Assembly: GCA_000648925.1 (NCBI GenBank)
Contig: JFHF01000027.1
Location: forward strand, 42,754-106,753
From: Caballeronia jiangsuensis
Lineage (GTDB): Bacteria > Pseudomonadota > Gammaproteobacteria > Burkholderiales > Burkholderiaceae
Direction of reading: 5' to 3'
Length of the DNA: 64,000 nucleotides
The translations under genes and the position numbers were made by a program. Each line of letters opens with the position of its first letter. Positions within the stretch are counted from its first letter, which is position 1. Shown in pieces: positions 53,473-62,344 of this stretch. The notes beneath the pieces are model-generated. The model was given only the letters and a program-made list of their open reading frames with translations, had not been told where the DNA came from and made no database searches.

Positions 53473-53916
53473 TCACTTAAATTTGTCGTCAAACTCGTTG
53501 AAGTCCAGTTTATGGACGTCGGCAAAATCTTTCGACGTCTTGATGCGATTCTTTCGCGGCGAGCGCTCTGAGGCTTGCTCCGGTCCGCGCATGCGCGTGT
53601 CGAAAGAAGAAGGGCGCGCGTGTTTCGGCTCATCAATGGCTTCTAATGCTTTCTCGCGATAGCTTTCCGCTTTTCCCGCAGTCGATTCAAGGCGCAGGGC
53701 GTTTGCTGCGGCACCGGAGTTTTTCCTCGCCTTTGCCCTCGCGCGCTTCAGCGCGACACAAAACGCATCGAACGACAGCTTCAGGTCGTGATGCTCGCGC
53801 AGGTTACGCCAGAGATCCTGGCGACTCGCTCCTGATTCTTGAGCGGCCTCAATCTCGCGCAGCAAATTGCGGACAACGGCCGCATCGCTGCGTGGCTTGA
53901 AGTCAAAAATCGTCAT
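53473..53916 (-). CDS. stbA: StbA-like DNA-binding segregation protein
   Basis: About 147 residues from MTIFDFKPRSDAAVVRNLLR. The helical N-terminal half (RQDLWRNLREHHDLKLSFDA) would be the DNA-binding part; the C-terminal half is basic and disordered. The open frame reaches 54054, but the upstream part is filled by the 11-bp-period repeats expected to be StbA binding sites, so I place the start at 53916. In R388 StbA binds such repeats, represses the stb operon and secures stable inheritance. Confidence 0.75.
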   Translation of the reverse strand: MTIFDFKPRSDAAVVRNLLREIEAAQESGASRQDLWRNLREHHDLKLSFDAFCVALKRARAKARKNSGAAANALRLESTAGKAESYREKALEAIDEPKHARPSSFDTRMRGPEQASERSPRKNRIKTSKDFADVHKLDFNEFDDKFK

Positions 53917-53946
53917 CGGGCGAAAGCCCCGCATTTGATTGGCTAG

Positions 53947-54064
53947 TGATTCCCACTTGATCCTTTTCTGTACTCTAGGAGATCCTTTTTCATCAGTCAA
54001 ATAGGTTTCCGATTTTCTACTGATTCTTCGTTGATCCCCGGATGATCCCGACATGATCCTTTTT
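53947..54064. repeat. two arrays of 11-bp direct repeats (stbDR-like)
   Basis: Array 1 has units starting at 54010, 54021, 54032, 54043 and 54054, each beginning TGATCC or a near match, exactly 11 bases apart. Array 2 has units at 53947, 53958, 53969 and 53980 (a weak one at 53991), again 11 apart. R388 has two arrays of five 9-bp repeats spaced by 2 bp at the same place, bound by StbA. The unit sequence differs but the architecture is the same. Confidence 0.7.
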
Positions 54065-54081
54065 GACGTTAACGTTCAGGG

Positions 54082-54101
54082 CCCTCGCGCATGCGCGAGG
54101 G
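54082..54101. repeat. perfect 20-bp palindrome near oriT
   Basis: CCCTCGCGCA followed by its exact complement TGCGCGAGGG. It lies between the stb repeats and nic. Possible roles are a regulator site or a structure in transferred single strands. Confidence 0.5.
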
Positions 54102-54180
54102 ATCATGCGAACATTCTCTGATCGCGCAGAATGGGAAGAAAACGCCGTGGTTTTGAGACGTTTCCGGTGGTGTGGATGAG

Positions 54181-54225
54181 CCCTTAAAGGCTATACACCA
54201 TACGCAATGCTTCGCATCGCCTAAG
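54181..54225 (-). other. oriT: origin of transfer with R388-like nic site
   Basis: On the minus strand the sequence reads GCGATGCGAAGCATTGCG, a small hairpin (ATGC, loop GAA, GCAT), then TATGGTGT / ATAGCC followed by TTTAAGG. R388 has a similar hairpin, then GTATTGTCT / ATAGCCC and later TTTAAGG. The predicted nick is between 54195 and 54194. DNA 5' of transfer would run toward stbABC, so stb is the leading region and trw enters last, as in R388. Confidence 0.75.
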
Positions 54226-54355
54226 TTGTTGAAAACACATAACATTTTCTTGCGCTGCGCGTGTCGACGTAAAAACCGAGTTTTACAGATCAGGTTGAAC
54301 ATCTGACAAATCGGTACTACTGTGTAAAACGCGCGTTATACATGGAGGCCGGACC

Positions 54356-54706
54356 TTGCCGATGATCTGCATCCGCGTCAATGAGGCGCAAAAGCTCGAG
54401 CTCGAAGAGCGCTCCGTGCGCTTCGAGGGCAACGTGTCAGAATACATCAAGGACGCGCTCTTTGGTGATCGCAACCGAGAAGTGTTAGCGCGTTTGGACG
54501 TTTTAGGCGAGCTACTAGCAAGTGTCTCCGCTCATCAGACGGGAGGCAAGCAGGGGCAATCTGACCAGTCAACGCCCATGCTCGCGGAGATACTCATCCT
54601 GCTGCGAATGTCGCTGAGCCCAGACAAATTACGAAGTGCTCGTGCAGAGCTTGATCGCTTGAAGATTGGCTCATGGGAGCCACCGCAGGAGAAAGGCCGT
54701 GGATGA
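54356..54706 (+). CDS. trwA: TrwA-like relaxosome accessory protein
   Basis: 116 residues, about the length of R388 TrwA. The N-terminal ICIRVNEAQKLELEERSVRF and VSEYIKDALFGD follow a ribbon-helix-helix pattern. It would bind oriT and assist nicking by TrwC. TTG at 54356 stands 7 bases after GGAGG; the ATG at 54362 is the alternative. It overlaps trwB by 8 bases. Confidence 0.8.
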   Translation: MPMICIRVNEAQKLELEERSVRFEGNVSEYIKDALFGDRNREVLARLDVLGELLASVSAHQTGGKQGQSDQSTPMLAEILILLRMSLSPDKLRSARAELDRLKIGSWEPPQEKGRG

Positions 54707-56255
54707 TATTCAAAAGCGCCAGGCAGCCTTCGCGGTGATGCTGATTACTCCGCTGTTTGCGTGGTTTACCACTGCGAAAGCCATTTTTGGATTTACGCCG
54801 CAGAACGTCCGCGACATGATGCCGTACCTTTTTCGAAACACCTTCAATCTCTGGCCGTTGTGGTCAGCCTTGATTTTTGGTGAGGTTTTCGCTATTGCCT
54901 GTCTTGTGATCGCCGCCAGGTTCGGCAAGCGGCCGTTTAAGGGTGCGTCGTTTTCGAAATTCTACCGAGGCACGCAGATAGTTACGGCGGCTGATCTAGC
55001 TCGCAAGACAACAGAGAACGGCAAAAAGCAAATCACCATTTCAGGCGTGCCCATGCCAACCGAGGCGGAAACTACCCACGTTTCGATTGGCGGATCGACT
55101 GGAACCGGAAAATCGACCGTTTTCAAAGAAATGATGGTCTGCTGTCTCGCACGCGGGGACCGGATGGTGATGCTTGATCCGGACGGCGAATTTCTGTCGA
55201 ATTTTTATCGAAAAGGCGACAAGATCTTAAATCCTTATGACGCGCGTTCGGAAGGCTGGTCGTTCTTCAATGAAATACGCGATGATTACGATTTTAAACG
55301 TTATTCGGCGTCAATCATTCAGCGCTCGGGCAGCGCAGAATCAGAAGAATGGAATGATTACGGGCGGCTATTGTTTGCTGAAGTCGCGCGTAAAGTCTAT
55401 GCTACTGAGCGTCATCCGACCATGGATCTGGTATTCGACTGGACGAATCGCAAGACGCTGGAAGAACTCGAAGCCTTCGTGGAAGGGACGAACGCACAGG
55501 CGCTTTTTACGGGAAACAGCAGGGCGTCGGGCAGCGCGCGCTTTGTGCTATCAAACAAAATCCCGCCGCATCTTGAAATGCCGCAGGGTCGTTTCTCGTT
55601 GCGCGATTGGATCGCGGACCCCAACGGGGGAAACCTGTATATCACTTGGACGGAAAATACGCGCGCGGCTTTGGTTCCGCTTATCTCGTGTTTTGTGGAC
55701 ACGATTTTCAGCAGCGTGCTCGGCATGAGCACCGATGCGAACCGGCGTATCTGGGTTTATCTCGACGAGCTCGAATCGCTCGCCCGGCTGCCGACTCTGG
55801 GCGACGCGCTCACCAAGGGTCGCAAAAAGGGCTTGCGCGTCGTGTCCGGCTATCAGACCTACACGCAGTTAGTGGATGTCTATGGCGAGAATCTGGCCGA
55901 AACGATGCTTGGCAACCATCGCACCATGGTTGCGCTGCCCATCGGCCGCATGGGCGAAAAGACGGCAGAGAAGATGGCGCGTGCACTCGGTCAGCATGAG
56001 GTGATGCGCCATCGCTCGGGCCGCAGCCGCAAGGCGTTCGGCGGGGCGGGGACCAGTAGCCAGAACGAGGAAATCAAACCGGAGTTGGTCGTGCTGCCGT
56101 CCGAGCTGATGCGCATGCCGAATCTCGAAGGCTACCTGGCCTTTCCGGGTGATCTACCGATTGCGAAGTTCAGGACGCAGCCTGTCACCTACACCCGCAA
56201 GAACCGAGTGCCGGGAATGATCTCGCTCGACGGTGAAATCATGGGGGCGTCCTGA
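54699..56255 (+). CDS. trwB: TrwB/TraD-like type IV coupling protein
   Basis: 518 residues. Two N-terminal membrane segments (VMLITPLFAWFTTAKAIF and WPLWSALIFGEVFAIACLVI) precede the ATPase domain with Walker A GGSTGTGKST at 131-140 and Walker B IWVYLDELESLARLPTLGDA. It links the relaxosome to the secretion channel and pumps DNA. GTG at 54699 is preceded by AGGAGAAAGG. Length and K138 position closely match R388 TrwB. It shares one base with trwC. Confidence 0.92.
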   Translation: MDDIQKRQAAFAVMLITPLFAWFTTAKAIFGFTPQNVRDMMPYLFRNTFNLWPLWSALIFGEVFAIACLVIAARFGKRPFKGASFSKFYRGTQIVTAADLARKTTENGKKQITISGVPMPTEAETTHVSIGGSTGTGKSTVFKEMMVCCLARGDRMVMLDPDGEFLSNFYRKGDKILNPYDARSEGWSFFNEIRDDYDFKRYSASIIQRSGSAESEEWNDYGRLLFAEVARKVYATERHPTMDLVFDWTNRKTLEELEAFVEGTNAQALFTGNSRASGSARFVLSNKIPPHLEMPQGRFSLRDWIADPNGGNLYITWTENTRAALVPLISCFVDTIFSSVLGMSTDANRRIWVYLDELESLARLPTLGDALTKGRKKGLRVVSGYQTYTQLVDVYGENLAETMLGNHRTMVALPIGRMGEKTAEKMARALGQHEVMRHRSGRSRKAFGGAGTSSQNEEIKPELVVLPSELMRMPNLEGYLAFPGDLPIAKFRTQPVTYTRKNRVPGMISLDGEIMGAS

Positions 56256-59209
56256 TGCTGAATATCACGACGATCAAGCGCCAGAACGTCGGCAAGGTGG
56301 TGGCCTATTACACCGACAGCGCGGACGATTACTACGCCAAGGACGGCAGCGCCATGCAGTGGCATGGCCAAGGCGCGGCGGCGCTGGGTTTGTTCGGCCC
56401 GGTCGAGCAGCGCCGTTTCGCTGAGCTGCTCGACGGTCGGATAGACGAACACATCCGCTTGCGGCGAACCAAGCGTTCAGAGGCCCGGAAGGAGCGCCTC
56501 GGCTACGACCTGACGTTCTCCGCGCCGAAGGGCGTGTCGTTGCAAGCGCTCGTGCATGGCGACGAAAACATCATTGCCGCCCATGACACGGCCGTAGCCG
56601 CCGCTCTTCTTGAGGCTGAAATGCTCGCGGCAGCGCGCTATACCGTGAACGGGAAGACCGGCGTCGAGCGGACCCACAAGATCGTTGCCGCAACCTTCCG
56701 GCATGAAACGTCGCGTGAAGTCGATCCGGACCTGCATACGCACGCCTTCGTGCTCAACATGACGCAGCGGGAAAATGGCGAGTGGCGGGCACTCGTCAAC
56801 GACGGCATCGTCCATTCTCTGCGTCACCTGGGCAACGTCTATAAGGCAGAGCTGGCGAAGGAGCTTGAGCGACAGGGCTTCTTGCTGCGCTATGACCGGA
56901 ACGGCACGTTCGACCTCGCGCATTTCACCGACCGTCAGATCCACGAATTCAGCGGGCGGCGCAACCAGATCGACGCCAAGCTGGCCGAGTGGGGGCTCAA
57001 CCGGGAGACTGCCAGCGCTGACCAACGCGACCGAGCCGCCATGCAGACGCGTGAACGCAAGAGCGAAATCAATCGCGACGACGTGCGCGCCGCTTGGCAG
57101 GCCCGCGCAAAAGAGCTTGGCATCGACTTTCACAGCCGCGAGTGGGCCGGCGTCGGGAACAACGGCCCTAGTCACGATGGCATAGGTAACGACGGACCCG
57201 TCAGAGACGAAAGCCCGACGGCCCGCCATCGCGCCCCGCCGATCGAGAAACCGCTCGAATACCATGCCGATCAGACCGTGCGCTTTGCCATCAAGCGCTT
57301 GACCGAGCGGCAGGCGATCGTGACCGGCGATGACTTGCTGGCGGTCGCCTTGAAGCATGGTTATGGCCGCTTGTCTGCGTCCGATATTCGGGCCGCGATC
57401 GACCGCGCGAAGGACGGTGGGCACCTCATCAAGGAGGACACGCTTTATCGGTCCATGAACCCGGCACGGCAAAGTGGTCAGGCCGGCAAGACGAAGGCCG
57501 CTGCAGAAGGTCCTGCGCTCACGCGGGCGCAGTGGATTGCCGAACTGACGACGAGTGATCGCACCCGCGCGCAGGCGAACGCGATTGTGGACAGCGGCAT
57601 CGCCAAAGGGCGCTTGCAGGAAATGGGCGCCCGCTACACGACGCACATTGCGCAGCGCCGCGAGCGTGACATTCTCGCGCTCGAGCGTGCAGGGCGCGGC
57701 ACGCGCCAGCCGCGCATCCGCGCGGCGCAGATCGACGCCTATCTGGCGGGACGAACCCGCACCGCCGAGCGGGAAGGGCTCAACGTCGAGCAGGCCCGCG
57801 CCGTCGCGAGAATCGCCGACACGACAAACCAGTTCATGGCCGTTCCCGGTTTCGCGGGCGTGGGCAAGAGCTACATGATGAAGGCCGCGAAAGCGCTGCT
57901 AGAGGAACATGGCTATCGCGTGACCGCGCTCGCCCCCTATGGCAGTCAGAAAAAGGCGCTGGAAGGCGAAGGCATTGAGGCGCGCACGTTGCAATCGTTT
58001 CTGAAGGCCAAGGACAAGAAGCTGGACGGCAACACCGTCGTTTTCATTGACGAGGCGGGCGTCATTCCGGCGCGTCAGATGCTCGAAATGATGAAGTTCC
58101 TCGAGGCGACCGGCGCCCGTGCCGTGTTTCTCGGCGACACCGCGCAGACCAAAGCCATCGAGGCGGGCAAGCCCTTTGAGCAACTCTTAGCTGCAGGCAT
58201 GCAATCGACCGAAATTCGAATGATCCAGCGCCAGAAAAACCCGGAGCTACTGAAGGCGGTCGAGCTGGCCGCAGTGGGGAAGGCCGCGGACTCGCTCATG
58301 CACGTCACGCGGGTGCGCGAAGTCAAGGATCCCAGCGAACGATACAGCGCAATTGTGCAAGCCTACGCTGGGTTGACGCCGGCCGAGCGCGCCGAAACGC
58401 TTGTCATCACCGGCACGAACCGCAGTCGCAAGGAAATCAACGACGGCATCCAGCAGGCGCTCGGGTTGAAAGGCACGGGCATCCAATACATATTGCTGGA
58501 TCGGCTCGATACGACGCAGGCCGAACGGCGACACAGCAAGTACTACGAGAAGGACGCGATCATCATTCCGGAGCGCGACTACCGCAGTGGCCTGAAGCGC
58601 GGCGAGCAGTACACCGTGCTGGATACGGGTCCCGGCAACCGCTTGACCGTCCGTGGCGCAGACGACGCGATTGTAACCTTTTCCCCGGCGCAGACAACGC
58701 AGCTATCTGTCTACAAGCCTGAGCGCACAGAGTTGGCCGTGGGCGACCAGATTAAGATCACGCGCAACGACAAGGACCGCGATCTGGCGAACGGCGACCG
58801 CTTCACCGTGAAGGAGGCCAGCGAGCAGGAAATCATCTTAGAGGCAGGCGGGCGGCGCATCGCGCTCGATGCAGCGCAGGCGATGTATGCTGCGCTCGCG
58901 TATGCATCAACCGTTCATAGCGCGCAGGGACTAACGAGCGACAAGGTGCTCATCAATCTAGAGACGCGCTCGCTGACGACCGCTAAGGACGTGTATTACG
59001 TTGCCGTGTCGCGCGCGCGGTATGAGGCCGATATTTTTACGGACGATGCGAAACGCCTGCCCGCGGCAATTTCCCGCGAAGCGGACAAAACGGCCGCACT
59101 GGAGATCAGCCAGCTACAGCGACACATCGACAATGCCCACGTCATTGACGGTCCCACTCGTGGCCGTACACAAAGGGCCAAAGAGAAAGACAGTCTGGGT
59201 ATCGGATAA
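56255..59209 (+). CDS. trwC: TrwC-like MOBF relaxase-helicase
   Basis: 984 residues. The two tyrosine pairs are at 18-19 (AYYT) and 26-27 (DDYYAKDG), the exact positions of catalytic Y18 and Y26 in R388 TrwC. The metal-binding histidines are in HETSREVDPDLHTHAFV. A superfamily-1 helicase follows with Walker A PGFAGVGKSYMM near residue 530 and FIDEAGVIPARQM, ending with AYASTVHSAQGLTSDKV and the VAVSRAR motif. It nicks oriT at 54195/54194, stays bound to the 5' end and unwinds the plasmid. No mating-pair genes follow, so transfer would need them elsewhere. Confidence 0.95.
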   Translation: MLNITTIKRQNVGKVVAYYTDSADDYYAKDGSAMQWHGQGAAALGLFGPVEQRRFAELLDGRIDEHIRLRRTKRSEARKERLGYDLTFSAPKGVSLQALVHGDENIIAAHDTAVAAALLEAEMLAAARYTVNGKTGVERTHKIVAATFRHETSREVDPDLHTHAFVLNMTQRENGEWRALVNDGIVHSLRHLGNVYKAELAKELERQGFLLRYDRNGTFDLAHFTDRQIHEFSGRRNQIDAKLAEWGLNRETASADQRDRAAMQTRERKSEINRDDVRAAWQARAKELGIDFHSREWAGVGNNGPSHDGIGNDGPVRDESPTARHRAPPIEKPLEYHADQTVRFAIKRLTERQAIVTGDDLLAVALKHGYGRLSASDIRAAIDRAKDGGHLIKEDTLYRSMNPARQSGQAGKTKAAAEGPALTRAQWIAELTTSDRTRAQANAIVDSGIAKGRLQEMGARYTTHIAQRRERDILALERAGRGTRQPRIRAAQIDAYLAGRTRTAEREGLNVEQARAVARIADTTNQFMAVPGFAGVGKSYMMKAAKALLEEHGYRVTALAPYGSQKKALEGEGIEARTLQSFLKAKDKKLDGNTVVFIDEAGVIPARQMLEMMKFLEATGARAVFLGDTAQTKAIEAGKPFEQLLAAGMQSTEIRMIQRQKNPELLKAVELAAVGKAADSLMHVTRVREVKDPSERYSAIVQAYAGLTPAERAETLVITGTNRSRKEINDGIQQALGLKGTGIQYILLDRLDTTQAERRHSKYYEKDAIIIPERDYRSGLKRGEQYTVLDTGPGNRLTVRGADDAIVTFSPAQTTQLSVYKPERTELAVGDQIKITRNDKDRDLANGDRFTVKEASEQEIILEAGGRRIALDAAQAMYAALAYASTVHSAQGLTSDKVLINLETRSLTTAKDVYYVAVSRARYEADIFTDDAKRLPAAISREADKTAALEISQLQRHIDNAHVIDGPTRGRTQRAKEKDSLGIG

Positions 59210-59561
59210 GTTAGTAGGACCGGAACAAGCAAAAGAAGGGACCCGATTCGGGGCGTAAGTGCGTCACGTTTGCTTCGCCGCAGCGCGCGACGCCATTCGA
59301 CGGAAGCCGGCCAGTTTCTGCCGTTCGCCTGCGCCTTGCAGCGGTCGCTCGAACGGCTGGTCCGCTCCGAAACTGGCCTGATGCCCAAATCCGGTATCGA
59401 GGCCATAGAATGGTGCGACGCTGTAGGGCCCTTCTCGAACGGAAATCGAAACACCAATTCAATCTGGACTGCCGGGATGGTCTAGCATTCGAATAGTTAA
59501 GAATCGTTGGTAGACAATTGGAGAGCGGTATTCAGTAGTATCTACAGCTGAGGTAAGCGAT
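59210..59561. other. intergenic region after trwC
   Basis: The 352 bases hold a coding-like but broken stretch (59270-59460) without start, stop pattern or family; it resembles the low-information spacer sequences seen at 60590-60700 and 62100-62230. The promoter of the next gene should lie in the AT-rich last 80 bases. Confidence 0.35.
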
Positions 59562-60566
59562 ATGGCCATTTCAGTTGATGAAAGCAAGAAACTTGTTCGT
59601 GAGTACGAGCAGGTTGAAAAAGACAGCCTCGACGCCTACTTGAAGAAGTATAAGAGCAAGGAAACCTCGCGAAACAAGGATCACCGGCCGGACGACCGTG
59701 GCTGTCTAAATGCAAAATGGAAGATTGAAGACGTCAAAGATAAAAGCGTCTTGGTCTTTGGCGAGAACGGCCCGGGAGATGAAATTTTGACCTTGGCTTG
59801 CTTATCGGAGTTCAAGATAAACTGCCGTCGTGTCCAATGGCTTTGCCAGAACGACAAGCTTAAGAGGCTTTTTCAACGTTCTTTTCCAGATGTGGATTTC
59901 ATTTCGACAAGTGATTTGAAAGCACCGCTTGATGGAAGCATTTATTCGTGGGAACTTCTCGAGCGCTTTCGATCTACGCTGGATACATTTCTATGGACCT
60001 CCACGGGCAAATTTGAACCTTACCTGAGGGCAGGGTCATATTCTGAAGGTCTGAAAGCGCGTTACGGAAGCGGACAACTACCCCTTGTCGGATTGGCGTG
60101 GAGAAGTGAGAGCCATTTACAAGGCAAGACGTGCAACCTTAAAGGCGTCCCCGAATGGTCGAATTTTTTCGAGCGGCTTCGGGGTCGCGCACGCTTCATA
60201 TCCCTTCAGTATGGGGATACCCGAGATGAAATCGCCTTTTCACGTTGGAAGTACGGCGTTGATATTTATCAAGACCAAGATATTGATACATATAACGACC
60301 TAGATGGGGTCGCCGCTCAAATTGCCGCGCTCGACTATGTCGTAAGTATTGGAACGACCGTTGCTCATTTAGCAGGCGCATTAGGTCGCCCTGGCTGGGT
60401 GCTCTTAAACAGAGAATCATTTCCCCATTGGGACGCCGGTAAGCACGTGATCCATTGGTATCCAACGCTACGTCCGGCTCGCCAGACGATCCCCGGAGAC
60501 TGGGGCAGAGTCTTGACGTTTGTCGCGGACGGGCTTACTACCGAGATGAGCCAAAGTGCCTCGTGA
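59562..60566 (+). CDS. glycosyltransferase-9-like (heptosyltransferase fold) protein
   Basis: 334 residues. The C-terminal half has the nucleotide-sugar fold: LPLVGLAWRSESHLQGKTCN, ARFISLQYGDTRDEIAFSRW, and AALDYVVSIGTTVAHLAGAL, GRPGWVLLNRESFPHW. This is the form found in heptosyltransferases and in TPR-linked O-glycosyltransferase-like proteins. The first 60 residues are lysine-rich and charged. It stands alone and its base composition is lower in G+C than the trw genes, suggesting separate acquisition. Substrate unknown. Confidence 0.7.
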   Translation: MAISVDESKKLVREYEQVEKDSLDAYLKKYKSKETSRNKDHRPDDRGCLNAKWKIEDVKDKSVLVFGENGPGDEILTLACLSEFKINCRRVQWLCQNDKLKRLFQRSFPDVDFISTSDLKAPLDGSIYSWELLERFRSTLDTFLWTSTGKFEPYLRAGSYSEGLKARYGSGQLPLVGLAWRSESHLQGKTCNLKGVPEWSNFFERLRGRARFISLQYGDTRDEIAFSRWKYGVDIYQDQDIDTYNDLDGVAAQIAALDYVVSIGTTVAHLAGALGRPGWVLLNRESFPHWDAGKHVIHWYPTLRPARQTIPGDWGRVLTFVADGLTTEMSQSAS

Positions 60567-61021
60567 CCGCAAGGGTGTATGTTGTCAGACTTGGCTAACG
60601 ATTGGTCGCTGTCCGGCCAATTCCGGTCATCCGCGCCAGATCGTCCGCGATCGAGACTGCCTTACTGCTCCTCTCGCATAGGCGCTCCGCTTCAACGACG
60701 ACCGGCTCGCCAGCATCACACGGCGTCAGGGGCACTGTTCCGTGTCCAATTCCTGTGGAAACGTGATAGTGCGCTACCCCTCATTTCTATCAATTCTGCT
60801 CAATTCAACCGTAGAGAATCGCCTAATGTTGTCGGCACGCTTCAAAAGCAAGCTGGCATGCCATGAGCAAAGGCTGGACGGCCGCAGGTTGCTCTGGGCA
60901 TCGCTAACAGGATATTTCCCAGTAAATCGAGATTGATCGCGCCGGGCTTGTGCATTCTCAAAAGTGGCGGATCATCGCATGATTGGCTGCCGCCTACGAC
61001 GTTTCTCAACGGGCATCGAAG
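60567..61021. other. no gene recognised
   Basis: The 455 bases between the glycosyltransferase-like gene and the lipoprotein gene carry short open frames but no family pattern. A low-information spacer similar to 59270-59460 is present at its start. Confidence 0.35.
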
Positions 61022-61969
61022 ATGAAACAGCGAGAATTTGCGTTTGGACTACTTACGGCGGGTACCCTTTGTCTCTTGCTCAATGCATGTGGCGGAGACT
61101 CTAACGGCCCCACGGCTACGCCTGCGAGTGCGTCAATGATGGCGACTGACCGGAAGCAGACTCTGCCAGTGGAGTCGGCGTTGCCGACCGTCCGGCCTGG
61201 TTTCAATATCCAGGTTTATTCCCCGGTCGATGAGCCTATGAAGCTGTCTTTCGGGCCCGATGGCGCGCTCTATGTGGGACGGCAAGGAGGCAACAACCGG
61301 ATTCACCGCATCGCTCCTGGGGGAAGTCCAGTTTCGGAATTCGGTCCGCCCATGGTCGATCCGGATGCAGTTCTTTTTGACGCTGCAGGACGCATCAGTG
61401 GCGTCCCAAATTCCGTCCTTGTCGGAGGAGGAGGCATCCTCGCTGCGATCTTCCCGAATCAGACAGCGGCCGTTGTTTTTAATACAGGCTTCGCTGATGT
61501 GGATGACATGAAATTCGACGGTTCGGGACGCCTTATTTTCTCCGATGATCTCCCCCGCATCCTCACAAGCAGCGGAAGCGCGCCGACTGTATTGATTTCT
61601 CTCCCAATCCGGGCTGGCAGTATCGCGGTCGACAGAAATAACCGAACTTTCCTGGCGTTGGAAGATGGGACAATCAGGATTTACAACGCAGATGGAACGC
61701 TGGCAGACAGTGCTTTTGCGACCGGGTTGGCCGGTCTTGATACATACCTCGCCTTTGGTCCGGGGGCAGGGGGCTTCGGACACGAACTCTACGTCCTGAA
61801 TGGAAGCGACCTTGTTCGCTTCAACACTAATGGCAAGACCACGCTGATTGGATCAGGATTCAGTGTGGGTCCATCGTCCGGTACTGGCTTTGTGTTTGGT
61901 CCTGACAACGCTCTCTATGTCTCAGAGTACTCTAAAAATCGAATTTTAAAAATTAGTAGAGGAAACTGA
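61022..61969 (+). CDS. lipoprotein with SMP-30/NHL-like beta-propeller
   Basis: About 315 residues. The signal MKQREFAFGLLTAGTLCLLL ends in the lipobox LLNAC, so the mature protein starts at the cysteine and is lipid-anchored. The rest shows propeller repeats: LSFGPDGALYVGRQG, VLFDAAGRISGVPN, MKFDGSGRLIFSDD, IAVDRNNRTFLALEDG, FVFGPDNALYVSEYS. Function unknown; relatives include gluconolactonases and extracytoplasmic binding proteins. The ATG at 61022 is chosen for the signal peptide. Confidence 0.75.
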   Translation: MKQREFAFGLLTAGTLCLLLNACGGDSNGPTATPASASMMATDRKQTLPVESALPTVRPGFNIQVYSPVDEPMKLSFGPDGALYVGRQGGNNRIHRIAPGGSPVSEFGPPMVDPDAVLFDAAGRISGVPNSVLVGGGGILAAIFPNQTAAVVFNTGFADVDDMKFDGSGRLIFSDDLPRILTSSGSAPTVLISLPIRAGSIAVDRNNRTFLALEDGTIRIYNADGTLADSAFATGLAGLDTYLAFGPGAGGFGHELYVLNGSDLVRFNTNGKTTLIGSGFSVGPSSGTGFVFGPDNALYVSEYSKNRILKISRGN

Positions 61970-62344
61970 GTTTAAATCGAAAGAAAGAGTAAGCGTTTCC
62001 TCGTTGTATCGGTTGGAACGTTGTTCGCCGCGCAGAATATGGAATCGATCGGCGTGTATCAGTATCGGGGCTACATCAAATAGCTCAAAGTGCAGTCGCC
62101 CTAGTCGAGCGTGACATCGAACGGCCGCTTTCCGCCGTGTTCGACGTCCGTTTCGGGTCGACTAAGGCCGGCCGTGTCGGGCGGCAGTCGGCCACTCTCG
62201 GCCATTCGTCGGCACCGCCGCTCGGTACTTGAAACGTCGGCTACTGCTTGGAAGCAGTCCTCCGGTCCCGGCTCGGATTGAAGCCGCCTTGTCAAGTCGG
62301 AAACCACGGACGAGAATTGGGCGTCCAAACAATAGGGCGGAACA
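61970..62344. other. gene-less spacer
   Basis: The 375 bases include a G+C-rich block (62100-62290) that looks like decayed coding sequence on the minus strand (PLDTAGLSRPETDVEHG-type residues) without start or family. This block resembles spacer sequences that recur in Burkholderiaceae genomes; that is a recollection and not a search result. Confidence 0.35.

Noticed and set aside
56477..57646. Minus-strand open frame of 389 codons opposite trwC
   Set aside because: Shadow of the relaxase gene, whose catalytic tyrosines and histidines are in the other strand.
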